Source: Tetzosporium hominis
GTDB lineage: Bacteria > Bacillota > Bacilli > Bacillales_A > Planococcaceae
Direction: 5' to 3'
Assembly: GCF_002265435.1 (NCBI RefSeq)
Contig: NZ_NOKQ01000220.1
Location: 124,001-188,000, forward strand
DNA length: 64,000 nt
The first letter of the stretch is position 1, and every line of letters starts with the position of its first letter. Positions 1 to 9,270 of this stretch are shown here, piece by piece. The notes beneath the pieces are model-generated. The model did not search any database. It had not been told where the DNA came from and saw only the letters and a program-made list of their open reading frames with translations. A program made the position numbers and the translations under genes.

Positions 1-539
1 CCTTGACGCTCGTAGAACGAGTGAGGAGCACCGAAAATCATATCTTGTGATTTTGATAGTTCTGCTAAGTCGCTATACGTTTCTGCAGAGATTCCGCTGT
101 CTTCTGTATAAGCAAGTGTATAGGTGTTCTCAAAACCAAGTGGTTCTAACCAAGTCACTTCGAATTCCTCTTCATAACCTTCTTTTACTCGATTGAAGAC
201 GTCTTCTGAACTTTCTCCCACTTCAGACTCAAGTTTCAACACGTCTTTCAGTCCGGTACCAGTGTACTCGACATAGATGTCAATATCGCCCTTTTCAATT
301 GCTGGAGTTAAAATCGCCACTTCGCCAAGTCCTTCTTGGTACTTGATGTCGTAATCCGAATTGGCTTCTAAATATTGCCCGATGATCTGTGGCAGAATAA
401 ATTGCTCTGTCCAAGGCTTTCCTCCGATGACGATTTCGTTGTCGCCACCTTCGCCTCCAGTTGAATCATTTCCACACGCTGCGAGAATTAGTGCAGAGGC
501 ACTCATCGTCACAAACATTCCCTTTTTCCATGTCTTCAT
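1..539 (-). CDS. opuCC: Osmoprotectant ABC transporter substrate-binding lipoprotein, 3' end outside window
   Basis: Extracellular lipid-anchored binding protein of a glycine betaine/carnitine/choline-type importer. The start at 539 follows AGGAGG with 8 nt spacing; an in-frame ATG at 545 lies too close to that site. The N-terminus is a lipoprotein signal ending in LAAC. The visible mature part (VIGGKPWTEQFILPQIIGQY, then VEYTGTG) matches the OpuCC/OsmX binding-protein family. It is the third gene after the ATPase and a permease, the order of opuCA-CB-CC in Bacillus, so a second permease is expected beyond the window edge. Substrate preference cannot be read from the sequence. Confidence 0.9.
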   Translation of the reverse strand, partial: MKTWKKGMFVTMSASALILAACGNDSTGGEGGDNEIVIGGKPWTEQFILPQIIGQYLEANSDYDIKYQEGLGEVAILTPAIEKGDIDIYVEYTGTGLKDVLKLESEVGESSEDVFNRVKEGYEEEFEVTWLEPLGFENTYTLAYTEDSGISAETYSDLAELSKSQDMIFGAPHSFYERQ

Positions 540-555
540 TGTCATTTCCTCCTTG

Positions 556-1203
556 TTATCGGTTCATCCCTTTTGGGGTACTTCGCTTTTCGACCCACTT
601 GAGTGTGAAATCAAAGAATAATGCTATAAATGCAACAGGAAGAGCTCCTGCCAGTACCAATGAGTTGTTGTAAGATTGAAGACCTCGGTAAATCACGTCT
701 CCAAGACCACCTGCTCCTACGAATGTTCCTAACGTAGCAATACCAACCGTTAATACAGTAGCCGTACGAATACCTGCCATGATGAATGGCAGAGCGAGTG
801 GCATTTGTATGCGCCACAGAATATCTCCTTTGGTCATTCCCATACCGGTCCCGGCTTCAATAATGGAAGAATCGATTCCCGTGATTCCGGTGTATGTATT
901 GCGTACTATCGGTAGTAGGGCATAGATCGTTAAAGCGATTAAAGCCGTTGTAGAACCAATCCCGATAAGAGGGACGAGGAATCCAAATAGAGCCAGACTC
1001 GGTATCGTTTGAAAGACTGCAGTTACCCCGATGACAGGTTCCGCAAATCGTTGGTAACGAGCCACAAGAATACCTAGAGGTAATGCAATCAGTAAGCCTA
1101 TAAATAACGCTACAAAAGACAGGTACATGTGTTGAACAAATGACTCCCAAATCAAGTCACTTCGAGACTGTACGGTATCCCAAAACTCCATCCATGCACT
1201 CAT
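556..1203 (-). CDS. opuCB: Osmoprotectant ABC transporter permease
   Basis: Inner-membrane permease of the OpuC-type importer, 215 residues, the usual size for OpuCB/OpuCD. About five to six hydrophobic helices are visible, with the binding-protein-dependent transport (EAA loop) signature around residues 115-135 (SIIEAGTGMGMTKGDILWRI). The ATG overlaps the stop of the upstream ATPase gene (ATGA), indicating translational coupling, and the binding-protein gene follows 16 nt downstream. The OpuC assignment rests on gene order and family; it could be any of the paralogous Opu/Osm systems. Confidence 0.9.
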   Translation of the reverse strand: MSAWMEFWDTVQSRSDLIWESFVQHMYLSFVALFIGLLIALPLGILVARYQRFAEPVIGVTAVFQTIPSLALFGFLVPLIGIGSTTALIALTIYALLPIVRNTYTGITGIDSSIIEAGTGMGMTKGDILWRIQMPLALPFIMAGIRTATVLTVGIATLGTFVGAGGLGDVIYRGLQSYNNSLVLAGALPVAFIALFFDFTLKWVEKRSTPKGMNR

Positions 1204-2168
1204 GCGCCCACCTCCTGATTTGTTGCGCTTTGTAACAGTGTAAAGTGATCGATGAAACCGACCAATTCATTTCCGTTTGCGACCATCAAATGACTCACTT
1301 GATGTTTCTCAAATTGTTGAATCGCTTCTCGAACAGTTGCCGTATTGCTGATCCGGAAAGAACGAATTGCAGGGTCAAGCTCTTTTTTGTAATCGAGTGG
1401 TAGGGTATGCAAAGGTTGGTCCAGCCAAGAACGATTTTTTTGAAGTCTTTCGGCACCAATGAACTGCGTCACGAATTCGTTGGCGGGTTTTTGAATGATT
1501 TCATCAGGCGTGCCCATCTGTTCAATTTTCCCATTGCGCATCAAGATGATGCAATCTGCAACTTTCAGTGCTTCATCCATATCGTGCGTAACGAACACGA
1601 TTGTTTTTTTGATTTTCTGTTGCAAGGAAATCAATTCATCTTGGAGTTGTTCACGACTGATTGGGTCCAGTGCGCTGAATGGTTCATCCATCAATAGAAT
1701 AGAGGGATCGGCTGCAAGAGCTCGAACAAATCCGATCCGCTGTTGCTGGCCGCCAGACAGTTCAAGAGGGTAACGCTTTAGATACGTATCGGGGTTCAGG
1801 CCAACTAAGGACATAAGTTCTCTGACACGGGCATGTGTCTTTTCTTTTGGCCACTTTTTAAGCTGAGGAACGAGACTAGCATTTTTTTCAATTGTCATGT
1901 GTGGGAACAAGCCGATGCGCTGGATTACATATCCGATATCGCGCCTGAGCTCAACCTCGGGTATACTAGAAATAGGTTTGTTATGTATAGAAATGGTACC
2001 AGATGTTGGTTTTTCCAATTGATTGATGCACTTCATTAGTGTCGTCTTCCCGCAGCCGCTGGGTCCGATGACAACCGTTAAACTGCCTTCCGGAATCGTC
2101 ACGTTGATGGAATCTAAAGCTTTCGTGCCGTCCGGAAAAATTTTCGTGACATCTTGTAGCTCAATCAT
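1200..2168 (-). CDS. opuCA: Osmoprotectant ABC transporter ATP-binding protein with CBS region
   Basis: Cytoplasmic ATPase that powers osmoprotectant uptake, 322 residues from the ATG at 2168 (AAAGGAG upstream); longer in-frame extensions have no ribosome site. Walker A GPSGCGKTT is near residue 40, the LSGGQQQR signature near 137, and Walker B ILLMDEPFSALD follows. After about residue 255 comes a CBS-like segment ending FIDHFTLL, as in OpuCA proteins, where this domain senses ionic strength or nucleotides; only one CBS-like unit is clear. It is the first gene of the operon and is divergent from the membrane protein at 2256. Confidence 0.92.
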   Translation of the reverse strand: MIELQDVTKIFPDGTKALDSINVTIPEGSLTVVIGPSGCGKTTLMKCINQLEKPTSGTISIHNKPISSIPEVELRRDIGYVIQRIGLFPHMTIEKNASLVPQLKKWPKEKTHARVRELMSLVGLNPDTYLKRYPLELSGGQQQRIGFVRALAADPSILLMDEPFSALDPISREQLQDELISLQQKIKKTIVFVTHDMDEALKVADCIILMRNGKIEQMGTPDEIIQKPANEFVTQFIGAERLQKNRSWLDQPLHTLPLDYKKELDPAIRSFRISNTATVREAIQQFEKHQVSHLMVANGNELVGFIDHFTLLQSATNQEVGA

Positions 2169-2255
2169 ATGCAGTCTCCTTTCAAAACAAAGTTGGAAAT
2201 AGTACTTTTTATACCCATCTATGCAGCCGAGTAAACGACAACAGGAGAGATTTTC

Positions 2256-2819
2256 ATGAGAAATTATGGTCCACGACATGTCTTTATGGCAATTGCTATC
2301 TGCTTGCTGTTATTTTCACCTATTATTTGGTTATTGGCTCCCGTTATTGTTACAGAGACCGCTTATTATGTTCGAGACGGTTTATTTACATATGTCTACC
2401 CGAAAAGCTATTGGATCTATGGAATCGCAGTTGGAGCACTGGTGGCTGCACCTTTATTATTATGGATTTTAAATGTGAAGAAATGGACGGTTGGTGTTTC
2501 TTTAGTATTGCTTGGAGTAGCGGGCGTTTGTTTTTATGGTGCTGCTTTAGGGTATTTTCAAATCACAGAGGAGAGCATTGTATACCGCTATCCTTTTGAG
2601 ACGGAAACACGACAGTACGAGTGGAACGATGTAGAAGAAGTCATTTACCACGTTCGTCCTCCGGAAGCGGAAGACCCTTCGTGGTACACATTCCGATTTA
2701 AAGATGGAGACTCGACTGAAGTCAATGAGACTCGTTTTGTCACTCAAGCGCAAGGGAAATTGAACTCTTTGATACGAGGACAAAAAATTCCTTTGACGTA
2801 TGATGAGCTTGAAAATTAG
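2256..2819 (+). CDS. Membrane protein of unknown function
   Basis: A 187-residue protein that I do not recognise. The ATG at 2256 follows AGGAGA with normal spacing. The N-terminal 110 residues hold three or four hydrophobic helices (residues about 8-30, 48-70, 75-100). The remainder is a soluble domain beginning YFQITEESIVYRYPFETETR, which resembles the PH-like membrane-associated domains common in small Firmicutes proteins. It is divergent from opuCA and 21 nt upstream of the acetamidase gene, so the two may be co-transcribed. Confidence 0.75.
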   Translation: MRNYGPRHVFMAIAICLLLFSPIIWLLAPVIVTETAYYVRDGLFTYVYPKSYWIYGIAVGALVAAPLLLWILNVKKWTVGVSLVLLGVAGVCFYGAALGYFQITEESIVYRYPFETETRQYEWNDVEEVIYHVRPPEAEDPSWYTFRFKDGDSTEVNETRFVTQAQGKLNSLIRGQKIPLTYDELEN

Positions 2820-2840
2820 TGCTGGAGGCGATGGATTGTT

Positions 2841-3740
2841 ATGAAAGTCATAGAAAAGACTGAAGGGAAAATTTATTCATTTTCACCAAATCACGAGCCG
2901 ATCTATCGTGCGAAGTCTGGTGAAAGTCTAGTTATTCAGACATATGATTGCTTTACGGATCAAATTAAATCAGAGAAACAACCACTTAGTGAGCTCGATT
3001 GGGATCAGATCAATCCAGCCACTGGTCCCATTTATGTAGAAGGTGCAGAGCCTGGCGATGCACTTAAAGTCACCATCTTGGCTATTGAGACTGATGTTAA
3101 GGGTGTCATGATGGTGGGGCCTGGACTGGGAACATTGGGAGACCAAGTGGAAGAGATGAAAGTGAAAGTGATGCATGTTCGCTACGGTCGTGTGTTATTT
3201 AATCAGCTGAGTTTACCAGTTAGAAAAATGATTGGCGTTATCGGTGTCGCTCCAAAAGAAGGAGAGATTAACTGCGGAACTCCAGGTGCGCACGGTGGCA
3301 ATATGGATAACCGAATGGTGACAGAAGGCGCAACCCTGTATTTCCCAGTCAACGTGTCAGGGGCGTTATTCGCGCTAGGAGATCTTCATGCAGCGATGGG
3401 AGACGGTGAAGTTTCAGTTTCTGGTGTGGAAGTAGCAGGGACAGTGACCGTGAAGCTGGAAGTGGTCAAAGGCTTGAAAGTGGAACATCCTATCCTTGAG
3501 AATGCGAGAAACTTTACACAGATTGCTTCAGCAGAGACGTTAGATGAGGCATCTAAGCTCGCGACAGACCTTCTAGTGAAGCGCCTTGTTGCGTATACGA
3601 ATTTATCGTTTGAAGACGCGTTAATGTTGATGAGTGCTGTCGGTCATGTGGAAATTTGCCAGATTGTAGACCCACTCATGACGGTCCGGGCCGTCTTCCC
3701 GAAATCTATATTGGATCAATTAGAAATTACACTACTATAA
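2841..3740 (+). CDS. Acetamidase/formamidase family protein
   Basis: A 299-residue member of the FmdA/AmdA family, whose members hydrolyse short amides such as formamide or acetamide to ammonia and acid. Family landmarks are visible: NPATGPIYVEGAEPGDALKV near residue 55, CGTPGAHGGNMDNR near 145, and LGDLHAAMGDGEVSVSGVE near 180. Length matches Bacillus homologues. GGAGG lies about 12 nt before the ATG, a little far. It follows the membrane-protein gene at 2256 closely and is closed by a strong bidirectional terminator. The true substrate is unknown. Confidence 0.9.
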   Translation: MKVIEKTEGKIYSFSPNHEPIYRAKSGESLVIQTYDCFTDQIKSEKQPLSELDWDQINPATGPIYVEGAEPGDALKVTILAIETDVKGVMMVGPGLGTLGDQVEEMKVKVMHVRYGRVLFNQLSLPVRKMIGVIGVAPKEGEINCGTPGAHGGNMDNRMVTEGATLYFPVNVSGALFALGDLHAAMGDGEVSVSGVEVAGTVTVKLEVVKGLKVEHPILENARNFTQIASAETLDEASKLATDLLVKRLVAYTNLSFEDALMLMSAVGHVEICQIVDPLMTVRAVFPKSILDQLEITLL

Positions 3741-3741
3741 A

Positions 3742-3778
3742 AAAACGAGCCAATCCGTTATGGATGGCTCGTTTTTTC
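3742..3778. terminator. Bidirectional terminator
   Basis: AACGAGCC...GGCTCGTT hairpin flanked by an A-run on the left and a T-run on the right. It lies between convergent genes (acetamidase and methyltransferase) and can serve both strands. Confidence 0.9.
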
Positions 3779-4751
3779 ACTTAATGACTATAGAATACCA
3801 GCCGCCCTCTTTGACGATTGGCTTCAGGCTCGTCACCTTACGACCAATTGCAGCCGCTAATACTTCTACGTCTTCCGCAGTCGGGAGACGGTGAAGGTTC
3901 TCGTGGACAGATAGGAAGTTATTGAAGGCTGCTGAAAACTCTTGACCGTGCTCAGACAAGTAAAGAGGAGTAATCAATGAGATGCCCCCGTCTTTGTCGA
4001 GCAGACCTTCAATGTTTTTCATTAGTTCCATGCGCTCTACAGGTGAGAAGTAATGAAGAAGGTTGTGCATCATAATACATTTGAAGGTCTTGCCTTCATT
4101 GTCCCATTCTCTTAAGTCCTGCTGCTCAATACGAACGTTGCTCAAGTCTTTCGTATTCCGTTTTGCATCTTCAACGACTGCCTTATTGAGGTCGATTCCC
4201 ACGAACTCTTTATGAGGAAACTCTTCTGCTAGTCGGCGGATGTAGCCCGCATTCCCGCAACCAATATCAAGGATGGTCTCACAACCGATTTCTGAAACGA
4301 CTTTTTTTACGGCACGGTAGCTGATCTGTTCGATGAAAGAAGAAGTAGTGGCGACAGCCGTTCCGTGTTCATCTCCATCAAATGTTCTGCGAGGCGTCTC
4401 GCCTTTTAGGACAGGTGCATAGTCCATCAGCGACGGAATATGTAGTTCCATAAGTTCAACAAGCAAGTCACCGATGGCAACGTCACTAGATTTTGAAAAA
4501 TACTGTTTCATTTGGGAGCTTGGATAGACTTTATCGCCCTTTTTCTTAAGGTGTCCGAGAATTAGACCGGTTTGTACCCAGTTCTCCAAAAGCTCACGGT
4601 CTTTCACATGGGCGCCAACCGTCCCGTTCTGTTGCAGTTCATCAAAGAAGTTCAAACGGTATCCAAGATAAGCATGCCATGTCGGTAAAAACCCTTCATT
4701 TTGTTTCATCCATTTTCTTGCTTCCCAAACGCGTTTCCATTGTCTAACCAT
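3777..4751 (-). CDS. Class I SAM-dependent methyltransferase
   Basis: A 324-residue cytoplasmic protein. The C-terminal half is a Rossmann methyltransferase: motif I ILDIGCGNAGYI near residue 158, the acidic loop VGIDLN that contacts SAM ribose, and motif IV-like MMHNLLHYF. The N-terminal 130 residues look like a helical dimerisation or winged-helix domain, as in O-methyltransferase-like enzymes. I prefer the ATG at 4751, 8 nt after GAGGAG; the GTG at 4760 overlaps that site. The acceptor substrate is not evident. Confidence 0.85.
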   Translation of the reverse strand: MVRQWKRVWEARKWMKQNEGFLPTWHAYLGYRLNFFDELQQNGTVGAHVKDRELLENWVQTGLILGHLKKKGDKVYPSSQMKQYFSKSSDVAIGDLLVELMELHIPSLMDYAPVLKGETPRRTFDGDEHGTAVATTSSFIEQISYRAVKKVVSEIGCETILDIGCGNAGYIRRLAEEFPHKEFVGIDLNKAVVEDAKRNTKDLSNVRIEQQDLREWDNEGKTFKCIMMHNLLHYFSPVERMELMKNIEGLLDKDGGISLITPLYLSEHGQEFSAAFNNFLSVHENLHRLPTAEDVEVLAAAIGRKVTSLKPIVKEGGWYSIVIK

Positions 4752-4771
4752 ACCGTCCACTCCTCACTTTA

Positions 4772-4803
4772 TTAGAAAACGACCTAGAATCTAGGTCGTT
4801 TCA
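4772..4803 (-). terminator. Terminator after pepF
   Basis: Near-perfect palindrome AAACGACCTAG/CTAGGTCGTTT between pepF and the methyltransferase gene. The T-tract on the minus strand is short (TTTTC). Confidence 0.6.
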
Positions 4804-4826
4804 GAAAGACAGAAGCGGACAGAGGA

Positions 4827-6635
4827 TTAGTTCTGAGCTTCTATCTCGTTTGTTAATTTTTCAAGTTCATCAATCAGTTCACCAATGTAAGAGATGGTAT
4901 CGCGTAATGGCTTTTCAGTCGTGATATCCACGCCTGCCATCTTCGCAAGCTCTGCAGGTTTTTTCGTGCCACCTGCTTGTAGAACTTGTAACCATTCATC
5001 TACAGCTGGTTGACCTTCTTCTAGAATACGCTTAGATACTTGAGTTGAAATTGTCAGACCAGCACTATACGTGTATGGGTAAAGGCCCATGTAATAGTGA
5101 GGTTGACGCATCCAAGTCAGTTCAGCGCCTTCTGTAATTTCTACAGTATCGCCCCAGAACTGCTCAAGAGTTTCACGTTTTAGTTTGTTTAATGTTCCTG
5201 CATTTACATTGTTCCCTGAATCAACTAGTTCATAAACCTTTCTTTGGTAATCTGCTTCTAATAAATGTGTGACAAAGTTGTGATAATATGTGCGCGCCAC
5301 AATCGATGAGATCACCCAGCGTTTGAATTGAGGATCATTTGACGTGCTCAATAAGTGATTCGCCATCAACATTTCATTCATAGTAGACGGAGCTTCGATG
5401 AAATAAAGCGATGGACGTGAGTTAAAGATATTTTGGTGTTTGTGAGCATTGTAGAAGTGACCTGCATGCCCTAGTTCGTGAGCAAGTACAAATACTTCAT
5501 TCATCTTGCTAGACCAAGAGATCAAGATATACGGATGGTGACCGTAAGGACTTGAACAGAAGGCGCCTGTAGATTTTCCTTTGTTGTTTGCAAAGTCTGT
5601 CCAGCGCTCATCAAAGGAACGATTGACCATATCGATATAGTCTTCGCCCATGATGCCTAGTGCGTCTTGCATATATTTACGAGATTCTTCAATCGTTACT
5701 TCTGGCTCGTAGCTTGGGTCTAAAGAAATTTTAAGGTCCGCAAACGTCATCTTCTCTAAACCGTGAACACGCTGGAGAAGCTTCGCGTACTTGCGCATAT
5801 GTGGTGCTAGTTCGTTCATGATCAAATCGATTTGACGGTCGTATAAGGAACGGTCTACTTCTTGGTTGAACAACAAGTAGTCAAAGACACTCTTATAACC
5901 GCGAAGGTCTGCCACTGTCTTTTCACGCTGAATGTGCATGTCGTAAGTTTTAGCCGTTGTATGTTGGTATTGACGCAATTTCTCAGAGAATGCATCGAAT
6001 GCGGCACGGCGAACTTCTGCATCATTCTCCGTCTCTAATTCGTTTTCAAACGCTACATAGCTGAGACCGTGTTTTGTTCCATTCACTTCGAAATCTGGGA
6101 AGTTCATGTCGACCATTTTCGTTGTATTGTACAGCTCGTAAGGGCCGTCAAATACAGTAGAAAGAGCAGCTAGTGTCTTTTCTACTTCAGGGTGCAGCTG
6201 ATAAGGTTTTGCACGAAGCAATTCCTCTAAATAATGGCTATAGTCATCCGATTGATTTTTAGCTTCTGTTAACACGTCTTCTGAAAGGTTTAGCAGGTCA
6301 CTCTCTAAGAAAGCCATCTGGCTCCCTAGTTGAGCCGAGACAGAACCAAATTTGCTTGCACGCATCTGTGCTTCTTCGTTCGTCTGATCGACGCTAAGTG
6401 CAAGGCTTGCATATGTGCCGATAGGAATGATTTGTTTGTAGATGTCTTCGTAGGCTGCTACAGCTTTCACTACATCCTCAGCAGTTGTAATGTTTCCTTG
6501 GTACGTCTTTTCAAACGAATCCACGCTTTCTTTCACTTTGGCGATGGCAGCGTTGTAATCTTCTTCTGTTGCAAATAGGTGTGTTAAATCCCAAGTTTCT
6601 TGTGTTGGGATCTCGTTACGATTTGGTAAACTCAT
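4827..6635 (-). CDS. pepF: Oligoendopeptidase F (M3 family)
   Basis: Cytoplasmic zinc metallopeptidase of 602 residues that cleaves oligopeptides of roughly 7-17 residues; PepF proteins are normally about 600 residues. The zinc motif HELGH is at about residue 387, with the third ligand in the downstream segment FIEAPSTMNEMLMANHLL. The ATG at 6635 follows GGAGAG. The gene appears monocistronic: it is divergent from the oxidoreductase at 6772 and ends in its own hairpin. Confidence 0.95.
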   Translation of the reverse strand: MSLPNRNEIPTQETWDLTHLFATEEDYNAAIAKVKESVDSFEKTYQGNITTAEDVVKAVAAYEDIYKQIIPIGTYASLALSVDQTNEEAQMRASKFGSVSAQLGSQMAFLESDLLNLSEDVLTEAKNQSDDYSHYLEELLRAKPYQLHPEVEKTLAALSTVFDGPYELYNTTKMVDMNFPDFEVNGTKHGLSYVAFENELETENDAEVRRAAFDAFSEKLRQYQHTTAKTYDMHIQREKTVADLRGYKSVFDYLLFNQEVDRSLYDRQIDLIMNELAPHMRKYAKLLQRVHGLEKMTFADLKISLDPSYEPEVTIEESRKYMQDALGIMGEDYIDMVNRSFDERWTDFANNKGKSTGAFCSSPYGHHPYILISWSSKMNEVFVLAHELGHAGHFYNAHKHQNIFNSRPSLYFIEAPSTMNEMLMANHLLSTSNDPQFKRWVISSIVARTYYHNFVTHLLEADYQRKVYELVDSGNNVNAGTLNKLKRETLEQFWGDTVEITEGAELTWMRQPHYYMGLYPYTYSAGLTISTQVSKRILEEGQPAVDEWLQVLQAGGTKKPAELAKMAGVDITTEKPLRDTISYIGELIDELEKLTNEIEAQN

Positions 6636-6771
6636 GATTTCTCTCCTAACTATTACGGTTTTCGAATCAATAGTAAGTATACCGATTAATCAGAAAAATA
6701 GAAAGTGTCAGGCAAGGAAATTGCGTTTTATGCACGAGTTTTTTACTGTAAGAAGAAAAGGGGGAAGTGTG

Positions 6772-8253
6772 ATGAAGCGAGTCGTTGTAGTAGGTTCCGG
6801 AATCGGCGGATTGACAGCTGCCGCTCTAGTGGCGAAAGAAGGATACGAAGTTACAGTTCTTGAAGCTATGACAGAGCTTGCAGGGTGTGCAGGAAAGTAC
6901 CAGCGCCACCCATATGTCTTTGCTGCTGGAGCGACGCTAGGGATGGCTTTAGAACCAGGAGGTATCCACAATCGAGTGTTTCGCAAGTTAGGCATCGAGA
7001 CGGAAGCGGACCGGTTGGATCCGGTTATGGAGCTCCATCATCCTGAAGTCTCTATTCCATATTACGCAGACCGGGAGAAGCACGTAGAGACATTATGTAC
7101 GGCATTTCCGAATCATGCTTCATCTATCGGAACATTTTATAAAGAAGTGTTTCAACTCGCTACTACAATTCGAACTTTAATGGATCCGCTACCTGTCATG
7201 CCTCCTAAGCGGCTGGAAGATCTAACACAGGTTGTCAAATCCCTGAGACCTGTACATATGCGTCTTGTACCTATCTTACTTCAACCACTTGAGGCACTTC
7301 TAAGGAAACACGGACTGGATCAGGCCGAATCGTTTCGTCATGTACTCGATGGAATTTTGATTGATAGCATGCAAACGACTTCTCGGGAAGCATCTGCTTT
7401 GTTCTCGTGTATAGCTCTAGATATTTACCATGAAGGAGCCTACTATGTGCCAGGAGGTCTCTACAAGTTTGGAGAGTGGTTGGCAGCTTCAGTGAAGCAG
7501 TCAGGAGGGACCATCAAGAAACCACGTCGTGTGAGGAAGCTGACTCGAAACGGAGGGGGCTGGGTAGTAGAAGATCACCGTGGTAAAACTTATGAGACGG
7601 ATTACGTCGTATTCAATGGAGATCCTCGGCAACTGGAGGTCCTTTTAGAATCTCATCAATGGGAGCAGTTAGCTAAACCGTTGCAAGCGATGCCTGACAA
7701 AACTACTTGGGGAACTTATTCGTTATACATCGCGATTGACTGTACTAAGCTACAAAAGCCTTTGCGACCGTTTCAGCAAATTTCCCATGGCGCGAACGGT
7801 GAGATGGATGAAGGATGGCATTTCTTTGTTTCAGCATCCAAACCAGAAGATGTTTTGCGCGCTCCAGAAGGGTATCAGACAGTCACTATTTCAACGCATA
7901 CCGATTTACAGAAATGGAAGACGAAAGAACAGTATGACAGCTACCGAGAGCTTATGAAAAATCGGATTTTAGAAGCAGTAGAGCTTTATTATCCAGGCTT
8001 TCGTGACGCGATTGATGTGTTAGAAGATGGGGCACCGAGAGGCTGGGAAAACTATACGCTACGGACTGAGGGGTACGTAGGAGGGTTCGCGCAGACGCCT
8101 TGGCATGCATTGTTCGGCGCTGCATCACACAGATCAGGCTTGCCGGGACTCTATCTGTGCGGAGACCACATTTTTCCCGGAGGCGGAACGATAGGAGTAA
8201 CCACAAGTGGCTTGCATGTGGCACGTTCTATCACAAAAAAGAGGCTGATATGA
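6772..8253 (+). CDS. Phytoene desaturase/retinol saturase-like FAD oxidoreductase
   Basis: A 493-residue flavoprotein of the CrtI/CrtN-like NAD(P)/FAD superfamily. The ATG at 6772 has AAGGGGG upstream and begins directly with the dinucleotide-binding motif VVVVGSGIGGLTAA; the longer upstream frame has no ribosome site. The C-terminal FAD motif LYLCGDHIFPGGGTIGVTTS is typical of carotenoid desaturases and related oxidases. No other carotenoid gene lies nearby, so a role in pigment synthesis is only possible. Its stop codon sits inside the following terminator. Confidence 0.8.
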   Translation: MKRVVVVGSGIGGLTAAALVAKEGYEVTVLEAMTELAGCAGKYQRHPYVFAAGATLGMALEPGGIHNRVFRKLGIETEADRLDPVMELHHPEVSIPYYADREKHVETLCTAFPNHASSIGTFYKEVFQLATTIRTLMDPLPVMPPKRLEDLTQVVKSLRPVHMRLVPILLQPLEALLRKHGLDQAESFRHVLDGILIDSMQTTSREASALFSCIALDIYHEGAYYVPGGLYKFGEWLAASVKQSGGTIKKPRRVRKLTRNGGGWVVEDHRGKTYETDYVVFNGDPRQLEVLLESHQWEQLAKPLQAMPDKTTWGTYSLYIAIDCTKLQKPLRPFQQISHGANGEMDEGWHFFVSASKPEDVLRAPEGYQTVTISTHTDLQKWKTKEQYDSYRELMKNRILEAVELYYPGFRDAIDVLEDGAPRGWENYTLRTEGYVGGFAQTPWHALFGAASHRSGLPGLYLCGDHIFPGGGTIGVTTSGLHVARSITKKRLI

Positions 8254-8266
8254 GTCAGCCTCTTTG
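8236..8266. terminator. Bidirectional terminator overlapping stop codon
   Basis: AAAGAGGCTGA...TCAGCCTCTTT inverted repeat preceded by A6; it includes the TGA of the plus-strand oxidoreductase and lies just before the convergent gene ending at 8271. Confidence 0.8.
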
Positions 8267-8270
8267 CTAG

Positions 8271-9140
8271 TTAAGGTTGTAAAGTCATCCAGCTACCAAC
8301 ATGGTGAACAGAAATCCCTGCAAATGAAGAGTACCCCCAAAACGCAGTTTGTACATCTACAAGTGCGCGCTCCATTGCCGCTTCTCCTTCTTCATGGAAG
8401 CTGATGAATGGATAGTCTACCGATTGCATCGTCTCTACCCCTACTCGAACTTTCTTTCCGTACTGTTGTCCCCAAGCCATTTCTTTAGTAGAAATTTCGA
8501 TAATCGCTTGAGCCGTATCGCGATAGGACATTAGGGCGACCCCATCAGTAGATTTGATGGACCATTCTGCTAAATTTCCTTTCCCATAAGCTGCGTTATT
8601 GTAGAGAATCTCATCAAACCAAAATGGGATGTCTGCTTCAAAACGAAGATTTTTTGATTTAGAAAAATTGGCCAATTCAACAATGACATCTTGGAAGCTG
8701 CGTACCGTAGCGCCTCGTTTGGTTTCCCATTCTGCCAACGCATAAGGCTCAATATCTACATGAATTCCATCAAATTTAGCTGTAGCTGGAGCATATGTCT
8801 GGTAGTTGCTAAGCCAGTTCTTGAAATTATTTTTAGCTTTAGCACCCGTCTTATTGATCCAATTTGGAGCCCCATCTAAAGCCAAGACTTTCATATTCAA
8901 CTTGTGTGCCCCTTGAATAAAAGCATGGTACTTCGCTTTTGGAATGTCGCGATCAATTTGTACAAAGACGGTATTGATATCTTTTGCAGCTAAAAAATCT
9001 AAAGTCGTTTGAGGTTGCTCATAAAACATCCACGGATTCCATAACCAAGTTGCGCGATCTGGAGTTTGTGCTTGAGCCATAGTAGGTGTGCCTCCAAGGA
9101 GAAAAATAAAAAGGAAGAAGAGTGTAGTAAATTTTTTCAT
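8271..9140 (-). CDS. Secreted TIM-barrel (glycosidase-like) protein controlled by c-di-GMP riboswitch
   Basis: A 289-residue exported protein. The start at 9140 follows GGAGGG with 7-8 nt spacing and encodes a clear signal peptide (MKKFTTLFFLFIFLLGG, cleavage after AQA). The mature protein reads as a beta/alpha barrel: strand-like segments TVFVQIDRD, MKVLALDG, FDGIHVDIEPY (an acidic strand end like the DxE of GH18-type hydrolases), LRFEADIPFW and KVRVGVET. No named family is certain. Its 5' leader contains a cyclic-di-GMP-I aptamer, so its export probably changes with the biofilm/motility switch. A role in trimming a surface polysaccharide is inference. Confidence 0.8.
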   Translation of the reverse strand: MKKFTTLFFLFIFLLGGTPTMAQAQTPDRATWLWNPWMFYEQPQTTLDFLAAKDINTVFVQIDRDIPKAKYHAFIQGAHKLNMKVLALDGAPNWINKTGAKAKNNFKNWLSNYQTYAPATAKFDGIHVDIEPYALAEWETKRGATVRSFQDVIVELANFSKSKNLRFEADIPFWFDEILYNNAAYGKGNLAEWSIKSTDGVALMSYRDTAQAIIEISTKEMAWGQQYGKKVRVGVETMQSVDYPFISFHEEGEAAMERALVDVQTAFWGYSSFAGISVHHVGSWMTLQP

Positions 9141-9185
9141 AAAGAATCCCTCCGAGTGATTAAATGCACCAGTCATCCTGAGGGA

Positions 9186-9270
9186 TGGTGGCAACCTGAC
9201 GACCGTACATTGTTTCCAATGGGTAGGCTCATGGCTTTGCGTCCTTGTCTTTCGAGCAAGTTTGCCTTTT
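9186..9270 (-). promoter_or_regulatory. Cyclic-di-GMP-I (GEMM-I) riboswitch
   Basis: Read on the minus strand, the leader has the class hallmarks. The P1 helix is GGCAA (9266-9262) with TTGCC (9194-9190). A GAAA-capped stem follows, then the invariant GGACGCAAAGCC. A second stem CATTG-GAAA-CAATG comes next, then the closing GGTTGCC. A TATACT -10-like box at 9293-9288 puts the transcript start just before the aptamer. Immediately 3' of P1 is ATCCCTC (9186-9180), a perfect complement of GAGGGAT (9152-9146) in the ribosome site, which suggests control of translation initiation. Confidence 0.94.
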
